Positions 26,541 through 39,204 of a stretch of 64,000 bases of DNA are shown here, one piece after another. The stretch spans positions 83,344,797 through 83,408,796 of the forward strand of contig NC_071392.1 of NCBI RefSeq assembly GCF_022682495.2, in the 5' to 3' direction. Under the pieces are notes generated by a model that was not told where the DNA came from, did no database searches, and saw only the letters and a program-made list of their open reading frames with translations. A program made the translations under genes and the position numbers. Source of the stretch: Desmodus rotundus. Its lineage: Eukaryota > Chordata > Mammalia > Chiroptera > Phyllostomidae. The first letter of the stretch is position 1. Each line of letters starts with the position of its first letter.

Positions 26541-26748
26541 ACACTGGTTGGTGTAGCCCAGTGGATTGAGCAGGGGGGGCCTGCAAACTAAAGGGTCACA
26601 AGTTCAATTCCCAGTCAGGGCACATGCCTGGGTTGCTGGCCAGGTCTCCAGTATGAGGTGCATGAGAGGCAACCACACATTGATGTTTCTCTCCCTTTCT
26701 TTCTCCCTTCCTTCCCTTCTCTCTAAACAAATATTTTTTTTTAAAAAA
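26541..26748 (+). repeat. Ves SINE
   Basis: 'GACACTGGTTGGTGTAGCCC…' head, 'AATTCCCAGTCAGGGCACATG', CT-rich stretch, A-rich tail. Imperfect target duplication GTCCCCAGTTGA / GTCTCCAGTTGA. Confidence 0.92.
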
Positions 26749-26754
26749 AGTCTC

Positions 26755-28840
26755 CAGTTGAAGTCACTACCCTGGTCTCTATCTTGCAAACTTACTTCTT
26801 CTGTTTACCCCTTTTCCCATGACTTCCCTACCATCATTCTCCTGGTGATCCGAGCTAAATTCCCTGCTTACCCTGCCCCTCTCCTCTCTGCCAGGCCTGG
26901 CTGGGCCCGCCTGTCTACCTCCTCATCCACTTGAGAGCTGGAGCCCACTTCTCCTTTGTATGCTCACAGCCAGCACCATCCTAGCCTCCACACTTGTGCT
27001 GAACTGAGAGTTCGAACCCACCCGCAACTAGTTAAGTCCTTCACAGCAAGCAGCAGCCAAGACTAGTCACACACGGGGAAGGGAGAAAGGGGAGAGGGAT
27101 GGAAGGGGCATATGAACAGGTCATAGAGAGGTTATTAAATAAAAGACAGAGCCGGGAAGAGCAGCGCAGCCGGGCCTGTGAGCTGCTCCGTGCGAGTATT
27201 TTGCCGGAATGAGAAGGCGCGCTGCCACCGGGCCCCTGGCGGCATCTGCAGATTACTCATTATTTCAGTGTCGTTCCCCGAACTCTCCATCTGCTGATGG
27301 CTGCTACAGTCAAATAGTCACACTCCAGTGCAAAACCCTGTGTCCTGCAACTTGCTTCCCTCATTCCAAGTTAGACACCCACCGCCCGCCCCCTCCCCGG
27401 CCACAGGTCTTGAACCACCGCCTGCAGCAACCTCAGGCTCCCTGGCTGCCCATCCCAACCCAGGCCCTTCCTTCCGAGACCAGACCCAACAGAGCAGCCC
27501 TGGTCATTGCCCTGGTCATTCGGGACCTCGGGTTTTCTCTGTGTCTCTCGGATGGTGGCCATCACATGTTTGCTTGCATCGTTTGTCACCCATGCACTTT
27601 GTTTAGTCTTGTCTGCAACGGGTCTCTAAGTTCTTGGAGAAGAGAGCAAGCTGATGCTTCGGTGGGCTGATACACTGTAATTCGATCTATACGGACATAA
27701 CTGCTCTTAGCGATCACTACTTAGCGATGTCCCGATGTCCCCGAGTCCCGAGCATGGGCGGCCAGTGCTCACGGTCCAACGTCCCAAATGTGCTGAAGGC
27801 TGGCAGGCAGGTTTCCCTCAGCCGCTCTTCTCACCCAGAAATCCCGGCTGAACACCCACCAGCTCACGGCTCAGTCCTGCAAATCCGCCCCTTCCTGCCA
27901 CGACCCCCCTCCACTGGGAGAGCCCCATCTGCCTGCCGGAGCGAAGGGGGCAGGGGAGAGGCAGGCACCACTCTGACATGAAGCCTCCCTGCACAGCACC
28001 CCTCGTTTGCCTCAGGGTTTAGAAAAATCCTAAGACTTGATGAACCATTTACTTCTCTGTGAAATCAAAATGATAACTAAGTAGAGCTGCAAAAAGAAAA
28101 CAAATTCTAAATTATCCTGGGCGCTGAGCCAAAGCCAGTGGTGATACAGTGACAAGGGCCATTTGTCCCAGGCTGGCCAAAACAGTCAGGGGACTTGCTT
28201 TTTTCCAACGTGAAACCGTAGCTCTAATGCCTGGCCGGGGCTCCGTTTTAGATTATAAAACATTCCATGCGCGCTCTCTCCAAACAGCATCCTCTGGCCA
28301 CACTGTTGATGCGGAGGGCTGGGGTGGGGGCGCTGAGCTCCAGTAGCATGCACCAGGCTTCTGCATACAACAAAATCTGGTACAAATTATCCCCCAGGCG
28401 ACCTCCGGCCCTCACAGAGGGCCATCTAACCTGGATGTCCCCCCTTCCCGGCCTTCATTCTAAAGGCACACGCGTCTCAGTATCAACTTCTAGTCCACAT
28501 GGAACCACGGATGGACGCAGCTTCCCCTCTTCCTCCTCAGATTCGTTCATCTGCCCTATCTCTCTAGAGCTACTACACAGTCCGAGCTAATCCGGACTCT
28601 GGGAGTGACAGCAAACAGGCCCTGTATGAAGCACCGTTTCAGTGAAGCCTCCTCACTGTGACTCCCACCGGAGCCCCTCTTGCTGAGGGCAAGGCTGCGC
28701 AGACGAGCGCCGGCCGAGCCAGGGTGCCAGTTTGCCCAACCCTCCCACGCTCATCAGAACCCCGGGCACCTGTTTTGTCTTTGGGCCCTAGCCCACTGCT
28801 GTGCTTATGTGCTAGTTCCCGTGTCCGACACGGTGGCCGT
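26755..28840. other. Intronic stretch with nothing recognised
   Basis: No family assigned. CpG-containing patch at 27160-27250. Frames such as 27209-27670 (+) lack any recognisable domain. Confidence 0.4.
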
Positions 28841-28844
28841 GAGC

Positions 28845-28990
28845 CGCAGGCAGCAGGTGAAGGGAAAATTGAAAATTGGAAGTTGAGTCCCTCAGCTGTA
28901 TGTGTGACAAGCCACACTGGCCACATTTCAAGCGCTGAGCCGCCCCATGCAGCACGTGGCTACTGTTCTGGGGGGTGTGGCTCCGGAACG
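28845..28990. repeat. Ancient DNA-transposon remnant, copy 2
   Basis: '…AAATTGAAAATTGGAAGTTGAGTCCCTCAG…GGCCACATTTCAAGCGCTGAGC…GCACGTGGCTACTG' resembles copies at 21555 and 61375 in inverted arrangement. Confidence 0.45.
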
Positions 28991-29319
28991 TGATAACCAG
29001 CACAGGAAGTTCTACTAGGCAAAGCTGTTCTAGATAGTGGAATTTGACCTTGGAGGCGGCTGAGTGTTTTTAAGAAGTCACCTTGTGGTCTTGCAGGAAA
29101 CAGGCTTCTGACCCTCGTGGACAAACTGCTGTCCTGAGGGTCACCTCAGAGCAACGCCCCCTATACACCCTCACTTTCTTCAGCAGGTGGCCTGCCCGTT
29201 GATGCTGCCTCCCTCTACTTCCTGAACCCTCAGCCTCGCACCCAAATCCCTCCGTCCGGTGGGAACCTGAAGCAGACCTTACGGGTGGTATAAGCCCCTC
29301 TTTCTCCATGAGCTCTGCC

Positions 29320-29795
29320 TAAGTTTGCTAGGGCTGCTGTGACACAGTGCCAGAGATCGGGTGGCTTCAACGACAGAAATGTATTGTCTCATAGTGCCGG
29401 AGGCTAGAAGTTCAAGATCAAGGTGTCTTCAGGGCTGGTTCCTTCTGGGGCTGTGAGGGGGAATCTGTCTCAGGCCTCTTTCCTGGCAATCTTTGGTGTT
29501 CCTCGGATTGTAGGCGCATCACCCCAATCTCTGCCTTCGTGTTCACATGAGGATCTCTCTCTCTCTCTCCCTCCCTCTCTTTCTGTCTCCTTCTCTCTCT
29601 CTCTGTCCAAATTTCCCCCTTCTGTAAGGACACCAGTCATAAAGGACTAGGGTTCCCCATGCCAGTATTAACTCATTTCAACTATGTAATTGTATCTGCC
29701 ATGACCCTTTATCCAGATCAGGTCACATTCTGAGGTCCTGGGGGCTAGGACGTCAACAAGGAGTTTGGTGGGGGGCACACAATTCAGCACTTAAG
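29320..29795 (-). repeat. MaLR LTR (MLT1-type) with internal CT microsatellite
   Basis: 'AGTTTGCTAGGGCTGCTGTG', 'GGGTGGCTTCAACGACAGAAA', 'GGACACCAGTCATAAAGGACTAGG', 'GTCACATTCTGAGGTCCTGG', '…ACACAATTCAGCAC' in antisense order. A (TC)n tract has expanded at about 29553-29605. Confidence 0.82.
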
Positions 29796-29799
29796 GAAG

Positions 29800-30400
29800 C
29801 TCCCCGAGAAAGAGCTCCCCTTGCCCACCGTCTGCCTCCCATCATTCCACTAATATGAAAAGGTCTGCAAGAGGCCACGGGCTACTGGGCTTTGTGGGAG
29901 CAGGTGGTGGCCCCAGGCAGAAGCTTACACCGCAGGAGGCCACCTCCACGATGCACCCAGCCAATTCAAGCCCCTCTACTAGGCTTAACTAGGTCCACAA
30001 CCCAAAACGGACACCCGGACTGTGAAGGAAGTGCAAAAGGAAAACTGTCACGACAGACAGGGCCACACAAATACAGGGCTGGCAAGGGTCTCCACGTCTG
30101 CCGCATCAGACCGCCTCCCCCCACAGGCACGGCCTCCAGGCAGTGTGGCAGACACACAGGGAACACGTCTCCCCGACCCAGACTCCTTAACGTAGGGGCT
30201 GGGCCTCACAGTTGTCATACAAACCCCTGCCCGAGCTTATCACGTGGAAAGTGGGCCCCAGCACAGTGCACACGCGGCTGAATTATGACCTGCTAGAGAG
30301 TTACCTACACACTCAGGCGGCACGGGACAGAGAAAAACCAACAGGCTCTCGTGCCTGACCACCTGGTTGGCATCCAGCTTTGACACTGACCAGACGAAAG
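29800..30400. other. Intronic stretch with nothing recognised
   Basis: Nothing assigned. Confidence 0.45.
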
Positions 30401-30404
30401 GTCT

Positions 30405-30475
30405 TGGACGAAGTAGCTAACTTCCTTGAGCCCCAGTTTACCTCTCTGTAAAATGGGGAGCGTGAGAGCCACCTC
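30405..30475 (-). repeat. MIR fragment
   Basis: 'CTTCCTTGAGCCCCAGTTTACCTCTCTGTAAAATGGGGAG' is the antisense MIR core (shown here in two overlapping stretches under the length limit: CTTCCTTGAGCCCCAGTTT, CTGTAAAATGGGGAG). Confidence 0.75.
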
Positions 30476-30504
30476 ATGTTAAGACGGGCCCGTTGACGGC
30501 CATC

Positions 30505-30690
30505 AACCCAATAACTAACGTTTACTGAGCACCGATTGCATGTCCAGGACACCTCCCCGTGCGCGTGGGCAGGGAGCTGTCATCATCCCTGTTTGTCAAG
30601 GGCAGAGATCCCAGGGCCAAGACTCCGACTGCAAAGGCACACTCCCAACCATTTCATGGTATGTCTGGTGTACAGTAGGAGCTCTATAAA
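30505..30690 (+). repeat. MIR/L2 3'-end fragment
   Basis: 'CTAACGTTTACTGAGCACCG' opening and 'ACAGTAGGAGCTCTATAAATG' end are typical of old MIR/L2-type 3' sequences. Confidence 0.55.
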
Positions 30691-30699
30691 TGCTTGTTC

Positions 30700-32395
30700 C
30701 CTCTGCTGCCCACCTCTACTCCCTCCTCTGGTATCGTACACACCGTGTAACAACCCATGCCGTGCTGCCGCCAGCCGTGCGTGCCTCGGATCTGCACAAG
30801 GATGGAGGGCCATCCAAGTCATTCAGAATAAATATCACTTCTGCCAGGACACAAGGGTCTCGCCTGACATGCCCCCAAATCCCCTTCGATGACCCCCTCC
30901 TACAGAACACTCACCGTCGATGACCACTCTCCCCTCGCCACGCCGCCCTGCCTCTGCCCACCTGCTCACTCTCACGCTGCACACAGGGACAGCAACGGGG
31001 ACCTGGACGGCCTGGCTCTGACCCCCACCCTTTCTAACTGCTTAGCTCGCATGTAGATGGTATGTCCATGGGGGAAACGGTGGTTTCTTGGTTACAGCCT
31101 TTGGTTTTAACAGAGGCTTTGTCCCTGGGAGTGGTTAAATAAAGACAGATATTAGCACAGTTTTCCGCCCAATTATCCTACTTATAAAAATAGAACTCTC
31201 CTCGGTGAACATCTCAGATAGAGCCCTTAATTTCTACAGACAACGTCAGCCTTACCAGGTCAACTCCTGACGCCCCAGTCGGTGAGCTACGGTACCAGAG
31301 CACATCCCGGCGGGCAATGGGACAGAACTCCCAACTGCGTCTTCCTAGATCTACAGCAGTACGTGAGTACATGAGGGAGTGTGCACACACACCTAGCCAT
31401 ACACACTCAAACACTTGTGCACCCGTTACAGGAAATAATGGCTGTAAACACAGACGCACATGTAGGTCAGCAATTGTGGCGCTGTCGGTGCTGGCACTGC
31501 AGCGAACCACTCCAGGAGAAAGCTAAGTACTGAGACCCGTTGCTTCGGCCTTTCGGAGAACTGCATTCCGACGTTAAGCCGTCAGGTTCCAGCGAGGGCT
31601 GCTGTGAAAAGGGCTGTAAGAGCCCCGTTTCCTTCGCTCTGGGGGTGGGGAGCGCCCTGTTTGCAACACCACGCAGTTCTCCCCAGATAGAAGTCCACGT
31701 GCGAAATGTGGTCTAAAAGAACTCACACGGTCTGCTTCTCTCGAGGACTGGGCATGCCTCCCTTCTGTGGAGCAAGAATTACTGAAGCGACCACATTTCC
31801 CTCTTCTCTTTGATCTTGTGAAGCTCCAGGGACCATGTGAAGCTCCGCTAAAGTAACGGAGAGGCCTGTCTGCATATTTGTGATTCTTTCCCTCCTGGCT
31901 TTGAACTTGTGTATTTATTTGTATTCTCCTGGTCTCATCCTTAAATCCTTTTGTGCTATATTGGTTATTATAGTTATATGTGTTTATACTGTAAACCCAC
32001 TCATAATTTATAGAACAAGCTGAGATATATATAATTAATTGAATAGACCTCAATTAAAGTAATTACCATTGTAAATACAGTCACTATGTCATAGTTTTTA
32101 AAAATGACACAGAGTAAAATGTAAAAAAAAATGAACATGTTGGAGAAGACAGAATAAGTTGCCTTTATAACAGCCCTTCCGGCCTCCCCTGGCAGAACGC
32201 TGATTTGGTTCCGATGTCAGCCCAACACCACCTCCAACTACTCCCCACCTTCTTGTGTCTCCCGATACAGTCTAGGCTAATCACTTCCTGGGCCTGGGAA
32301 TAATTGACCTGCGCCGGGCAGGTTACCGGTTCTACCTGTAAGAAGGGGGATCATAGCTGGGGGTCTTCAGTGAAGTTTCCTTGTGTGGTGACTGG
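30700..32395. other. Intronic stretch with nothing recognised
   Basis: No repeat or gene assigned; AT-rich around 31910-32120. Confidence 0.4.
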
Positions 32396-32401
32396 ATTAT
32401 C

Positions 32402-32440
32402 TGGATGGATGGATGGATGGATGGATGGGCGGACGGACAG
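32402..32440. repeat. (GGAT)n microsatellite, decaying to GGAC
   Basis: Seven GGAT units followed by GGGC, GGAC, GGAC. Confidence 0.95.
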
Positions 32441-32444
32441 ACGT

Positions 32445-33460
32445 GGATTTCTGCTAGGCCAACCACTCATACTAATTTCTACCACCACTAAGTGCTAGGC
32501 ACTGAACTGCACACTTTGAGAGAGATCAGGATTAATGAGGAATGACAAAGGGCTGGCGGAGGTAGATGCCCTAAAAACTCAAACACTCCTAAAAAATGCA
32601 GCTGTCCAGAGTCTCCCCTAAACGACAGGAGGGCCAGAAGGCTAAATTCTGATAAACATGATTAGAAACTCTATATAGTACTGAATTTTCCACCACTATT
32701 ATCTGTATAGCTCTTGCTCTCACAAAAGAACACAGAAGAAAGGGAGAGAGGGAATGTTTACCACTATCTCAAAAGTATACTTTATATATTCTCAGGATCA
32801 CTAAAACTGTTTCCACTTTGAATTGCAACTGTTCTCAGGTGCCAACAATGTTGCCTTTTCTCTTACAAACACCAGACACCCAGGGGCACACAGGCAAACA
32901 CTCAAAAACTCTAAGCGGTCTCCAACCCACCACCCAGCCGCCCCCTCCCGCCCAGACACATCTCCCTTTGGCTGAATAGGGCCTGAAGTCCACGCTGTGG
33001 CTGCATCTCCTTCCTCCCTGTCTCCCTGCTTGTGCTGCTCCCGATGTCAGTCATTTCCCGCTCAGAGCCTGCTCCTCTTGCCTCTCGAAGACACATGCCT
33101 AGGTGTCCAGGAGACACCTGGAACGTAATGCATCAGAGAGCTCTTCACTCTCCAATTGATCTTGCATGTGGCAAAATAAAATTATGTTCTTTTATATTCT
33201 AATAACCCCCAATGGCCAGATTCTGCATGGCCTCTCCTGGTGTGGGATGTCTGTCTCATGCCTCCTCATTCTCGAGGTGTCTGCATGTGATTCTCTCTCC
33301 CTTCCACTTCACCTCTCTCCTTCTGCTCCCAATCACGTCCCCCTTGTTTCTGCGCGGCTAAAAAATCCAAGAAGCTTCCTGAAAGCACCCAAAGCTAACT
33401 TATTGGGGTTAGGACTGCTGTACCCCGTATTTCCTCAGTACTCACACCTTTCTTTAGGTT
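32445..33460. other. Intronic stretch with nothing recognised
   Basis: No assignable feature. Confidence 0.45.
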
Positions 33461-33462
33461 TC

Positions 33463-33536
33463 TTTTGCTTTTGAGGACGGATTCTCCAAAGTCATCTTCT
33501 GCAAAGCTAATCCGATTTCTCACTGAATCATATTGC
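33463..33536. repeat. Unnamed repeat pair, copy A
   Basis: About 74 bp with GATTCTCCAAAG…TCTTCT…GCAAAGC…AATCC…TTCTCAC shared in order and orientation with 36083-36160. I cannot name the family. Confidence 0.6.
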
Positions 33537-33539
33537 CTC

Positions 33540-35975
33540 ACGGCAGGAAAAAACAAACAATAAACTCTGCCAAGCACATGGAGAAGCAGCCGCACCTGCT
33601 GGGCTGCACTGTGAGCAGCTTTCCCGACACTTTCCAGGCTGAAAATGCCTGGACTTCCAACATCAGTCCAATGCCACAGCTGTAGGCTGGACTTCTGCAG
33701 GTCAGGTAGGAGTCACAAAGGGGACCTGGATGGCAAACTAGGCAGACATGAGCACAAGTCTGTCCCTACCACCGGGAAATCAACTCCAGGTTCACATCCT
33801 GTCTATGCTTGGGAGGGCACAGGTGGGCACAAGGCTCTTCTGCACCTCCCCCCCCATTAAAGTGCTCGAGGAGGTGTAAGTGTGTGGTCTGTTCTGTTCT
33901 CAGCTCAACCACCTAGCCCAGGGTGTATATACCATGGCCTCAAATGTTGCCAAAAGGCTGACTTCTGCAAGTGAGGAGCTCAGAAACAGTGGCTGCCGTG
34001 TCGGAACGGAGGGCAGCTGCAGCCACAGGCACATCCTTGGAGAGGCCTCTAGGCCGAGGGGCAGGTAGGGATAAAAACCCAGGCTCCACAGGAGCTTCGC
34101 TGAGGCAGCTGGCTTGTCGGCTGACCTGGGAGTAGGAGAGGACAGCCACCACGGGAGACTGCCTGCATGACCCGCAGTGTGCTCACCAGCCCCGACTGTG
34201 GAGTGGACACCATGGCCCACACCTGAGAGGGGGCAGAGCCAGAGGAGAAAGGGGGAAATCGGAGCGTAGCGGGGGAAAGAAACCCAGTGTGTGCGTGGCA
34301 GAGTCAATTCCACCTGGGAACCACGCAGAGAGGGGGATCTCACGCAGTGAGATCAGCATGCAGTTCTTAGCAGCAAGATCCAAAAAGCCTCGTACATCAC
34401 GGTAACCAGACTACTTTTTAAGAAATCCTTTTAGGTCGGGCACAATAGGGAAAACGCAAAAGTAAAGCTTACGCATACACATGACCCTTAGCACTTCTGA
34501 AAATCACCACTTTGGGGCTGGAGGATGGGATATTTGTGTATGTGGGCACACACTCATGCATGCACACGCACGAACACACACCCCAACACGGCGCCCAGCC
34601 ACCCACGCTGACCTAGTACAGCACAAGCAGTTAAAAAGGTGAACCTGCTCCTTTAATTACGCCTGTTGTGCGGTGGGGAAGGTGCCAGCTGAGAAGGGAT
34701 TTAAAGCAGATTGCCCCATTTAGGGAGATAGGATTCTTGTAAGCGAAGGTCGGCGCTTTTTCAAGACTAAAGGTTGCACGGAATAGCCGAGGGACAGGAG
34801 GGCGGTGGCCTTGCCTGCTAGGCTTCAACCTGACTTCAAGGCCAGGCGCCACGCTGGAGCCAACGTGGAAATATGGAGGGTGGGGACTGCAGGGGGATGC
34901 TCGAGGCCCCAGGCTGCTGTCTGCTCCAGCTTAGGGCCGAGTCCTGGCTGCCTGAGTTTACTTCTCCCTGAGACATACCTGTACAAAGTGGGAGGGGGCA
35001 GGGTGGTGGGGAGCGGCCAGCACAGGCCTGAGCTGACCGGCTGGAAAGAGGGAATCCTCTAATCTCAGGACCAGTTTAGGAACAGTAGTGATTTCATCTG
35101 AGTCTCCCATAATAGAAGCCCAAAGGGTAGATGCTCAATGAATGGTGTCATCTGGCTTTAGGTCGCAGAGCCCCCCAGCTGAAGCTTCATTTTGCATCGA
35201 CAGCGAATTGAACTGGGGGCACCAGGACCTTTTAGTGGAGGTGACAAGGGACAGAGCTGGGACCACGTGCTCTAGGCACCTTCATCATCTCAGGACCACC
35301 CCATTCTCTCTCGGGAGAAATTGTAAAGGTCATGCGGTCCGACCATCCCTGTTACGCTGGACCCCACTCTCCGGCAGCCCCATCGGGAGGTGCTCATCGG
35401 GAGCAGCCCCGGTACCAGAGGGAGCCCGGTTCCCCAGGGCTGCCCGTTTCTGGACAGGTTCCAGCAGCATCACATTCTTGCAGTTTGATGAAATCTGCTC
35501 CCAGTGGCTTTCAAATCGTTGGCTCAAGTTGAATCCACAGCTACCTTTTTAAAAAAAAAATCCATCTGCCCTTCAGATATTGCTTCTATTTCATACAGTT
35601 CAATTCTTAATTAATTCCTTCCCGACAAACGGTTCCTCACAGAAAACGCATATTCTCCGAACCGCGCTCTCCCCTCCCCTCCCCACCTCTCAGGCCCAGA
35701 CACTTTGGGGAAATCAACCTGCCTCCATCACCAGTGAGGGAAGGAATCGACCTCCCTGCCCCAACAGGCCTCATAAGGGCGACGATCATGTTCAAAGTCA
35801 CATATTTTGAACAACATTGTGGCAATGTAAAAATGCAGTATCGTCAGCCTCTAAACCCTTGGGCAGTGCCCAAAGCCTCCCCCCACCCCCACACACAACA
35901 CCTCACCTAGTTCTGTAGCTAAAATATCTTTCTTCACATACTGACTTTAGAGAGGCATAATCCTTTCTTACTCAA
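33540..35975. other. Intronic stretch with nothing recognised
   Basis: Some MIR-like wording at 35230-35290 (GACAAGGGACAGAGCTGGGA), too short to call firmly. Confidence 0.35.
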
Positions 35976-36082
35976 TGTGATTTTTCTGATGTAATTATTT
36001 CCCTCTTCCTAGAAAATATCTGTATTTCAGATATGCTCTGTCTTAAAAAAATTTTTTTTATTAGACCTTTTTTTTTTAAGGG

Positions 36083-36160
36083 TTCTTTAGCTTTTGAGTC
36101 CATGATTCTCCAAAGCCGTCTTCTTGCAAAGCAAATCCTACTTCTCACCGAGCCACGCTT
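36083..36160. repeat. Unnamed repeat pair, copy B
   Basis: Counterpart of 33463-33536, same orientation, roughly three-quarters or more identical over about 70 bp with one single-base insertion. Preceded by A/T runs (36046-36080). Confidence 0.6.
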
Positions 36161-36164
36161 CTTC

Positions 36165-36910
36165 CGCGTTAGGTCCACAGCAAAACTAAGCAGCAAGTAC
36201 CGAGCTCTCCCATACACCCCTCGCCTTCACAAGTGCATCCTCCACGCTCTCTTAGATATTCTTTAGGGCTGGCTCGAGACCCTCGTCTTAACTGATGCCA
36301 CTAGTTTCTACTGCTCAGTGTGATCTGAGCTCACACGACACCTCGCAAAAGACATTTCGGAACGCAGCACTTAGTAAACTTAGGACTTCCTACATGTATG
36401 TACAAGCTATCGATCTCACTCAAAACTCCCTATTCCCAGGCGCAGAACACCTGTACCTAATTTCTCTTATGTATGTTACCAAGTAGTCTCAATAACAATA
36501 AAACCTAGGGTTTAAAATCACCCTCAAAAGACGCAGGGACCAGCTTCTCTCGGTCGTTCATTCCAATGTAAGAAAAAGTAATGCTGATCACCACAAACCC
36601 TGTGTGATATGAAATCGTCTATTAACACAGAACTTTCCTGGGGGGGAGGGGGAGCCACCCTCTAATTATGTTTTGCCTAGGGTAAAATAAAAATTAATTT
36701 ATATGTGCTAAACCACATTTTAACCTTAGAAAGTAGAGGCGACGCGGAACTATAAGAGATCCAATCATTCACTCACTGAGCATTAGCTGAACACCAAATA
36801 TTTGCCAGATGCTGTGGGAGGCACTGGGGACCTAGAATCGAAAGCCCACTCCTGCCCTCATGAAAGCTGACTAGAGTGGGTAGCAAAAGGGAATTAAATA
36901 AATATAGAAA
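36165..36910. other. Intronic stretch; possible MIR/L2-type trace at 36765-36885
   Basis: 'CTGAGCATTAGCTGAACACC…CCAGATGCTGTGGGAGGCACTGGGGA…CTGCCCTCATGAAAGCTGA' resembles an old interspersed repeat. The remainder is unassigned. Confidence 0.4.
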
Positions 36911-36914
36911 TCGA

Positions 36915-37290
36915 CCGGTCGGAACCACAGTGAGACGCCACTTCACACCCACGAGGATGGCTGGGACACAAGCAGACGCTCAAGGACAAACCTTGAAAAC
37001 ACTACGTTAAGTGAAAGAAGCCAAGTGGCAAAGATCATGCTTTACATGATTCCATTTATATGCAATTCCAGAATAGGAAGAAATGAGTAGTTTCTAGGGA
37101 CAGAGGGGAGGGTGGGACTGGGTAATGACTACTGATGAATAGGGTTTCTTTTGGGGGTGATGAAATGTTGTAAAATTAGACGGTGGTAATGCCTGCGTAA
37201 TTCTATGAATATCCTATAAGCCACTGAACTGTAGACTTTAAATGGGTGAATTATGTGAACTGTATCTCAATATTAAGTTGTTAAAAATAC
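36915..37290 (+). repeat. L1M 3'-end fragment
   Basis: 'GCCACTTCACACCCACGAGG', 'GTTAAGTGAAAGAAGCCAAG', 'TTGGGGGTGATGAAATG', ending 'GTGAACTGTATCTCAATATTAAG'. Sense orientation, internally deleted. Confidence 0.85.
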
Positions 37291-37299
37291 ATATGGAAA

Positions 37300-38135
37300 G
37301 CAACAGTCTTCATTTATGCAAACAACAACCAACAGAAGACAATGAAAGACTATATTGATAGGCATAAACTTAAGGGATATATACACCGTATACAGAAACC
37401 TTTAAACACTAAAGCACACCAAAAAAGAACACGTGGAAAGAAAACATGATCTCAAATAAGAAGACTCAACCTTGTAAAGATTTTACTTCCCCCTAAGCAA
37501 TGTGTAAGTTTAATGCGATCCCAATGGAAACACCAACGGGTTTTTCTCTGAAATTGTATGTTGATTTTAAAGTTCATGTGGAAAAACAAACAAAAGAGAA
37601 TAGTCAGGGAAACTCTGCAAAGGAAGAGCAAAGAGGGAGAACCCGTCCTTTCAGGTACAAACCCTCCCAAATTAACAACATACCAACCAATGGAAAGATA
37701 CAGAGAGCCCAGAAATAGACACCCCCCATGCCTACAGGAATTTAATATAAATTCCTGTGGGAAAATATAAACTGGTTTCATAACTGGTGTTGGAACAATT
37801 GAGTACTGGAATTACATAAACTTGGCTGCAAACCTCAGAACATACCCTAGTATAAACACCAAATGACTCAACATATAAATGGAAAACATAAAATTACAAA
37901 AGTACCAGAAGGAACTTTAAAACCTTGAAATAGGAAATGTCTTTCTAACTCTTACTCAACAAAAGGAAGCCATAAACAAAAACATAAAGTGGATTACATC
38001 AATTTAAATAGACTTTTGAGGGGCAAAAGATACCACCACCAGTGAATCAAAACATACACGACCAACTGGGATAGAAGTATTTGCAACTCACGTCACAGAC
38101 AATATATAAAGAGCTCTTAGAAATGAAAAAGAAAA
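37300..38135 (+). repeat. L1M ORF2 C-terminal fragment
   Basis: 'TTTAATGCGATCCCAATGGAAACACC', then 'GATTTTAAAGTTCATGTGGAAAAACAAAC', follow the sense strand of L1 ORF2 in order (quoted motifs: AATGCGATCCCAATGG, TTCATGTGGAAAAACAAAC). All frames broken. Continues beyond the insertion at 38136-38425. Confidence 0.8.
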
Positions 38136-38425
38136 AGGCGCTCTCCCTTCAGGGAGTAGGCTGCCACCTTTCTTTCTCAGGAGAGCTTTTTCTCCCTAAG
38201 TTCTAAGGGTCCCCATCAGACTTGCAATGAGGGGAGCAGCGGGCGGCAGCATCTCGTCAGGGCTTGCCCCCGAACCTGTCTCCAAGGCCCCTTTTTCTCT
38301 GACTTTTCAGTGAGCCAAAGCAGCCCCGCCTGGCCTCTCTCCTGGTGCTTCTTCTGCCCTGGGCCCTTCCTTGTTTCACTATCCCCAGCGTTAATAAACA
38401 TACTCTCAAAACCAGAAAGAACAAA
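38136..38425 (+). mobile_element. Unnamed retroposed repeat, copy A (plus strand), inserted in L1M
   Basis: About 290 bp ending TAATAAACATACTCTCAAAA followed by A-rich sequence. It shares with 44213-44563 (inverted), in order: CTAAGGGTCC-like start, CTCCAAGGCCCC, GAGCCAAAGCAGCCCCGCCT, CTCCTGGTGCTTCTTCT, CTTCCTTGTTTCACT and the AATAAA end. It interrupts one L1M copy. A low-complexity GAAAAAGAAAA at 38125 and 38426 may be the target duplication. Could be a fragment derived from an LTR (U3-R) or a multi-copy transcript. Confidence 0.65.
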
Positions 38426-38436
38426 GAAAAAGAAAA

Positions 38437-39077
38437 CAAAGAAAGGAAAAAAAGAGTCAACACCATAGTAGGGAAATGTATAAAGTTCAAAACACGGCTC
38501 ATATAAAAATAAAAATGGCATTTTAACAAATGAAAAGATGTCCAGCCTCACTTCGAATAAAAGAAATAGAAGTTAAAACTACATCAAAAGACCATTTCTC
38601 ACCTACCAACAGAAATCCACAAGTCTGACAACAGGCCCCGCGGGCAGTGCTCTTGGGGAACAGGCACGTCCAGATACTGCTTGTCAGAAAACACGGCACA
38701 GGCCCTAACAGGAAGAGTTGGCCGCTGTCTTTCAAAAACGACAGATGGACTTACCCTTTGACCCTACAGCCCGACTTACAGGATTCGATCACGGAGACGC
38801 ATCAGCAGGATGAGTGTGAAGTGACGTTATATAAGGTTATCTACTACGAAGGGTCTGAAAATAGCAGAGAACTGGAAACAATCCAAAAAATACGTTAGTG
38901 TTTTATAACCATGACGTGTCAACAAAATGGAGTACTCTGTGGCCATAAACAAGACCGAAGATAATCTCTGTGAACGATATGGAGAGAGCTCCAGAACGCG
39001 CTGTTGAGAGAAAGAAGTTCAGATGTACAACAAAACATATGGTGTGCCACCTTGTGTATAACTAGAGGAGAGAAAGC

Positions 39078-39113
<36 letters not shown>

Positions 39114-39200
39114 AGACACACTTTGAATCTGCAAAATGAAAGACACAAAGGGGCAAGCAAGACATCAGTAAAAATAATGATCTAGGAGGGAACAAAGTAA
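38437..39200 (+). repeat. L1M fragment, 3' continuation, with (AC)n microsatellite
   Basis: Continues the L1M interrupted at 38136: 'GAAAAGATGTCCAGCCTCAC', 'GACAGATGGACTTACCC…', 'CAACAAAATGGAGTACTC'. An AC run of about 33 bp lies at 39079-39111 near the 3' end. Confidence 0.75.
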
Positions 39201-39204
39201 AAAG

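Noticed and set aside
38136..38425. Solo endogenous-retrovirus LTR as the explanation for the unnamed repeat
   Set aside because: No TG…CA ends or short fixed-length duplication seen, and both copies end in an A-rich tail after AATAAA. Kept only as an alternative origin.
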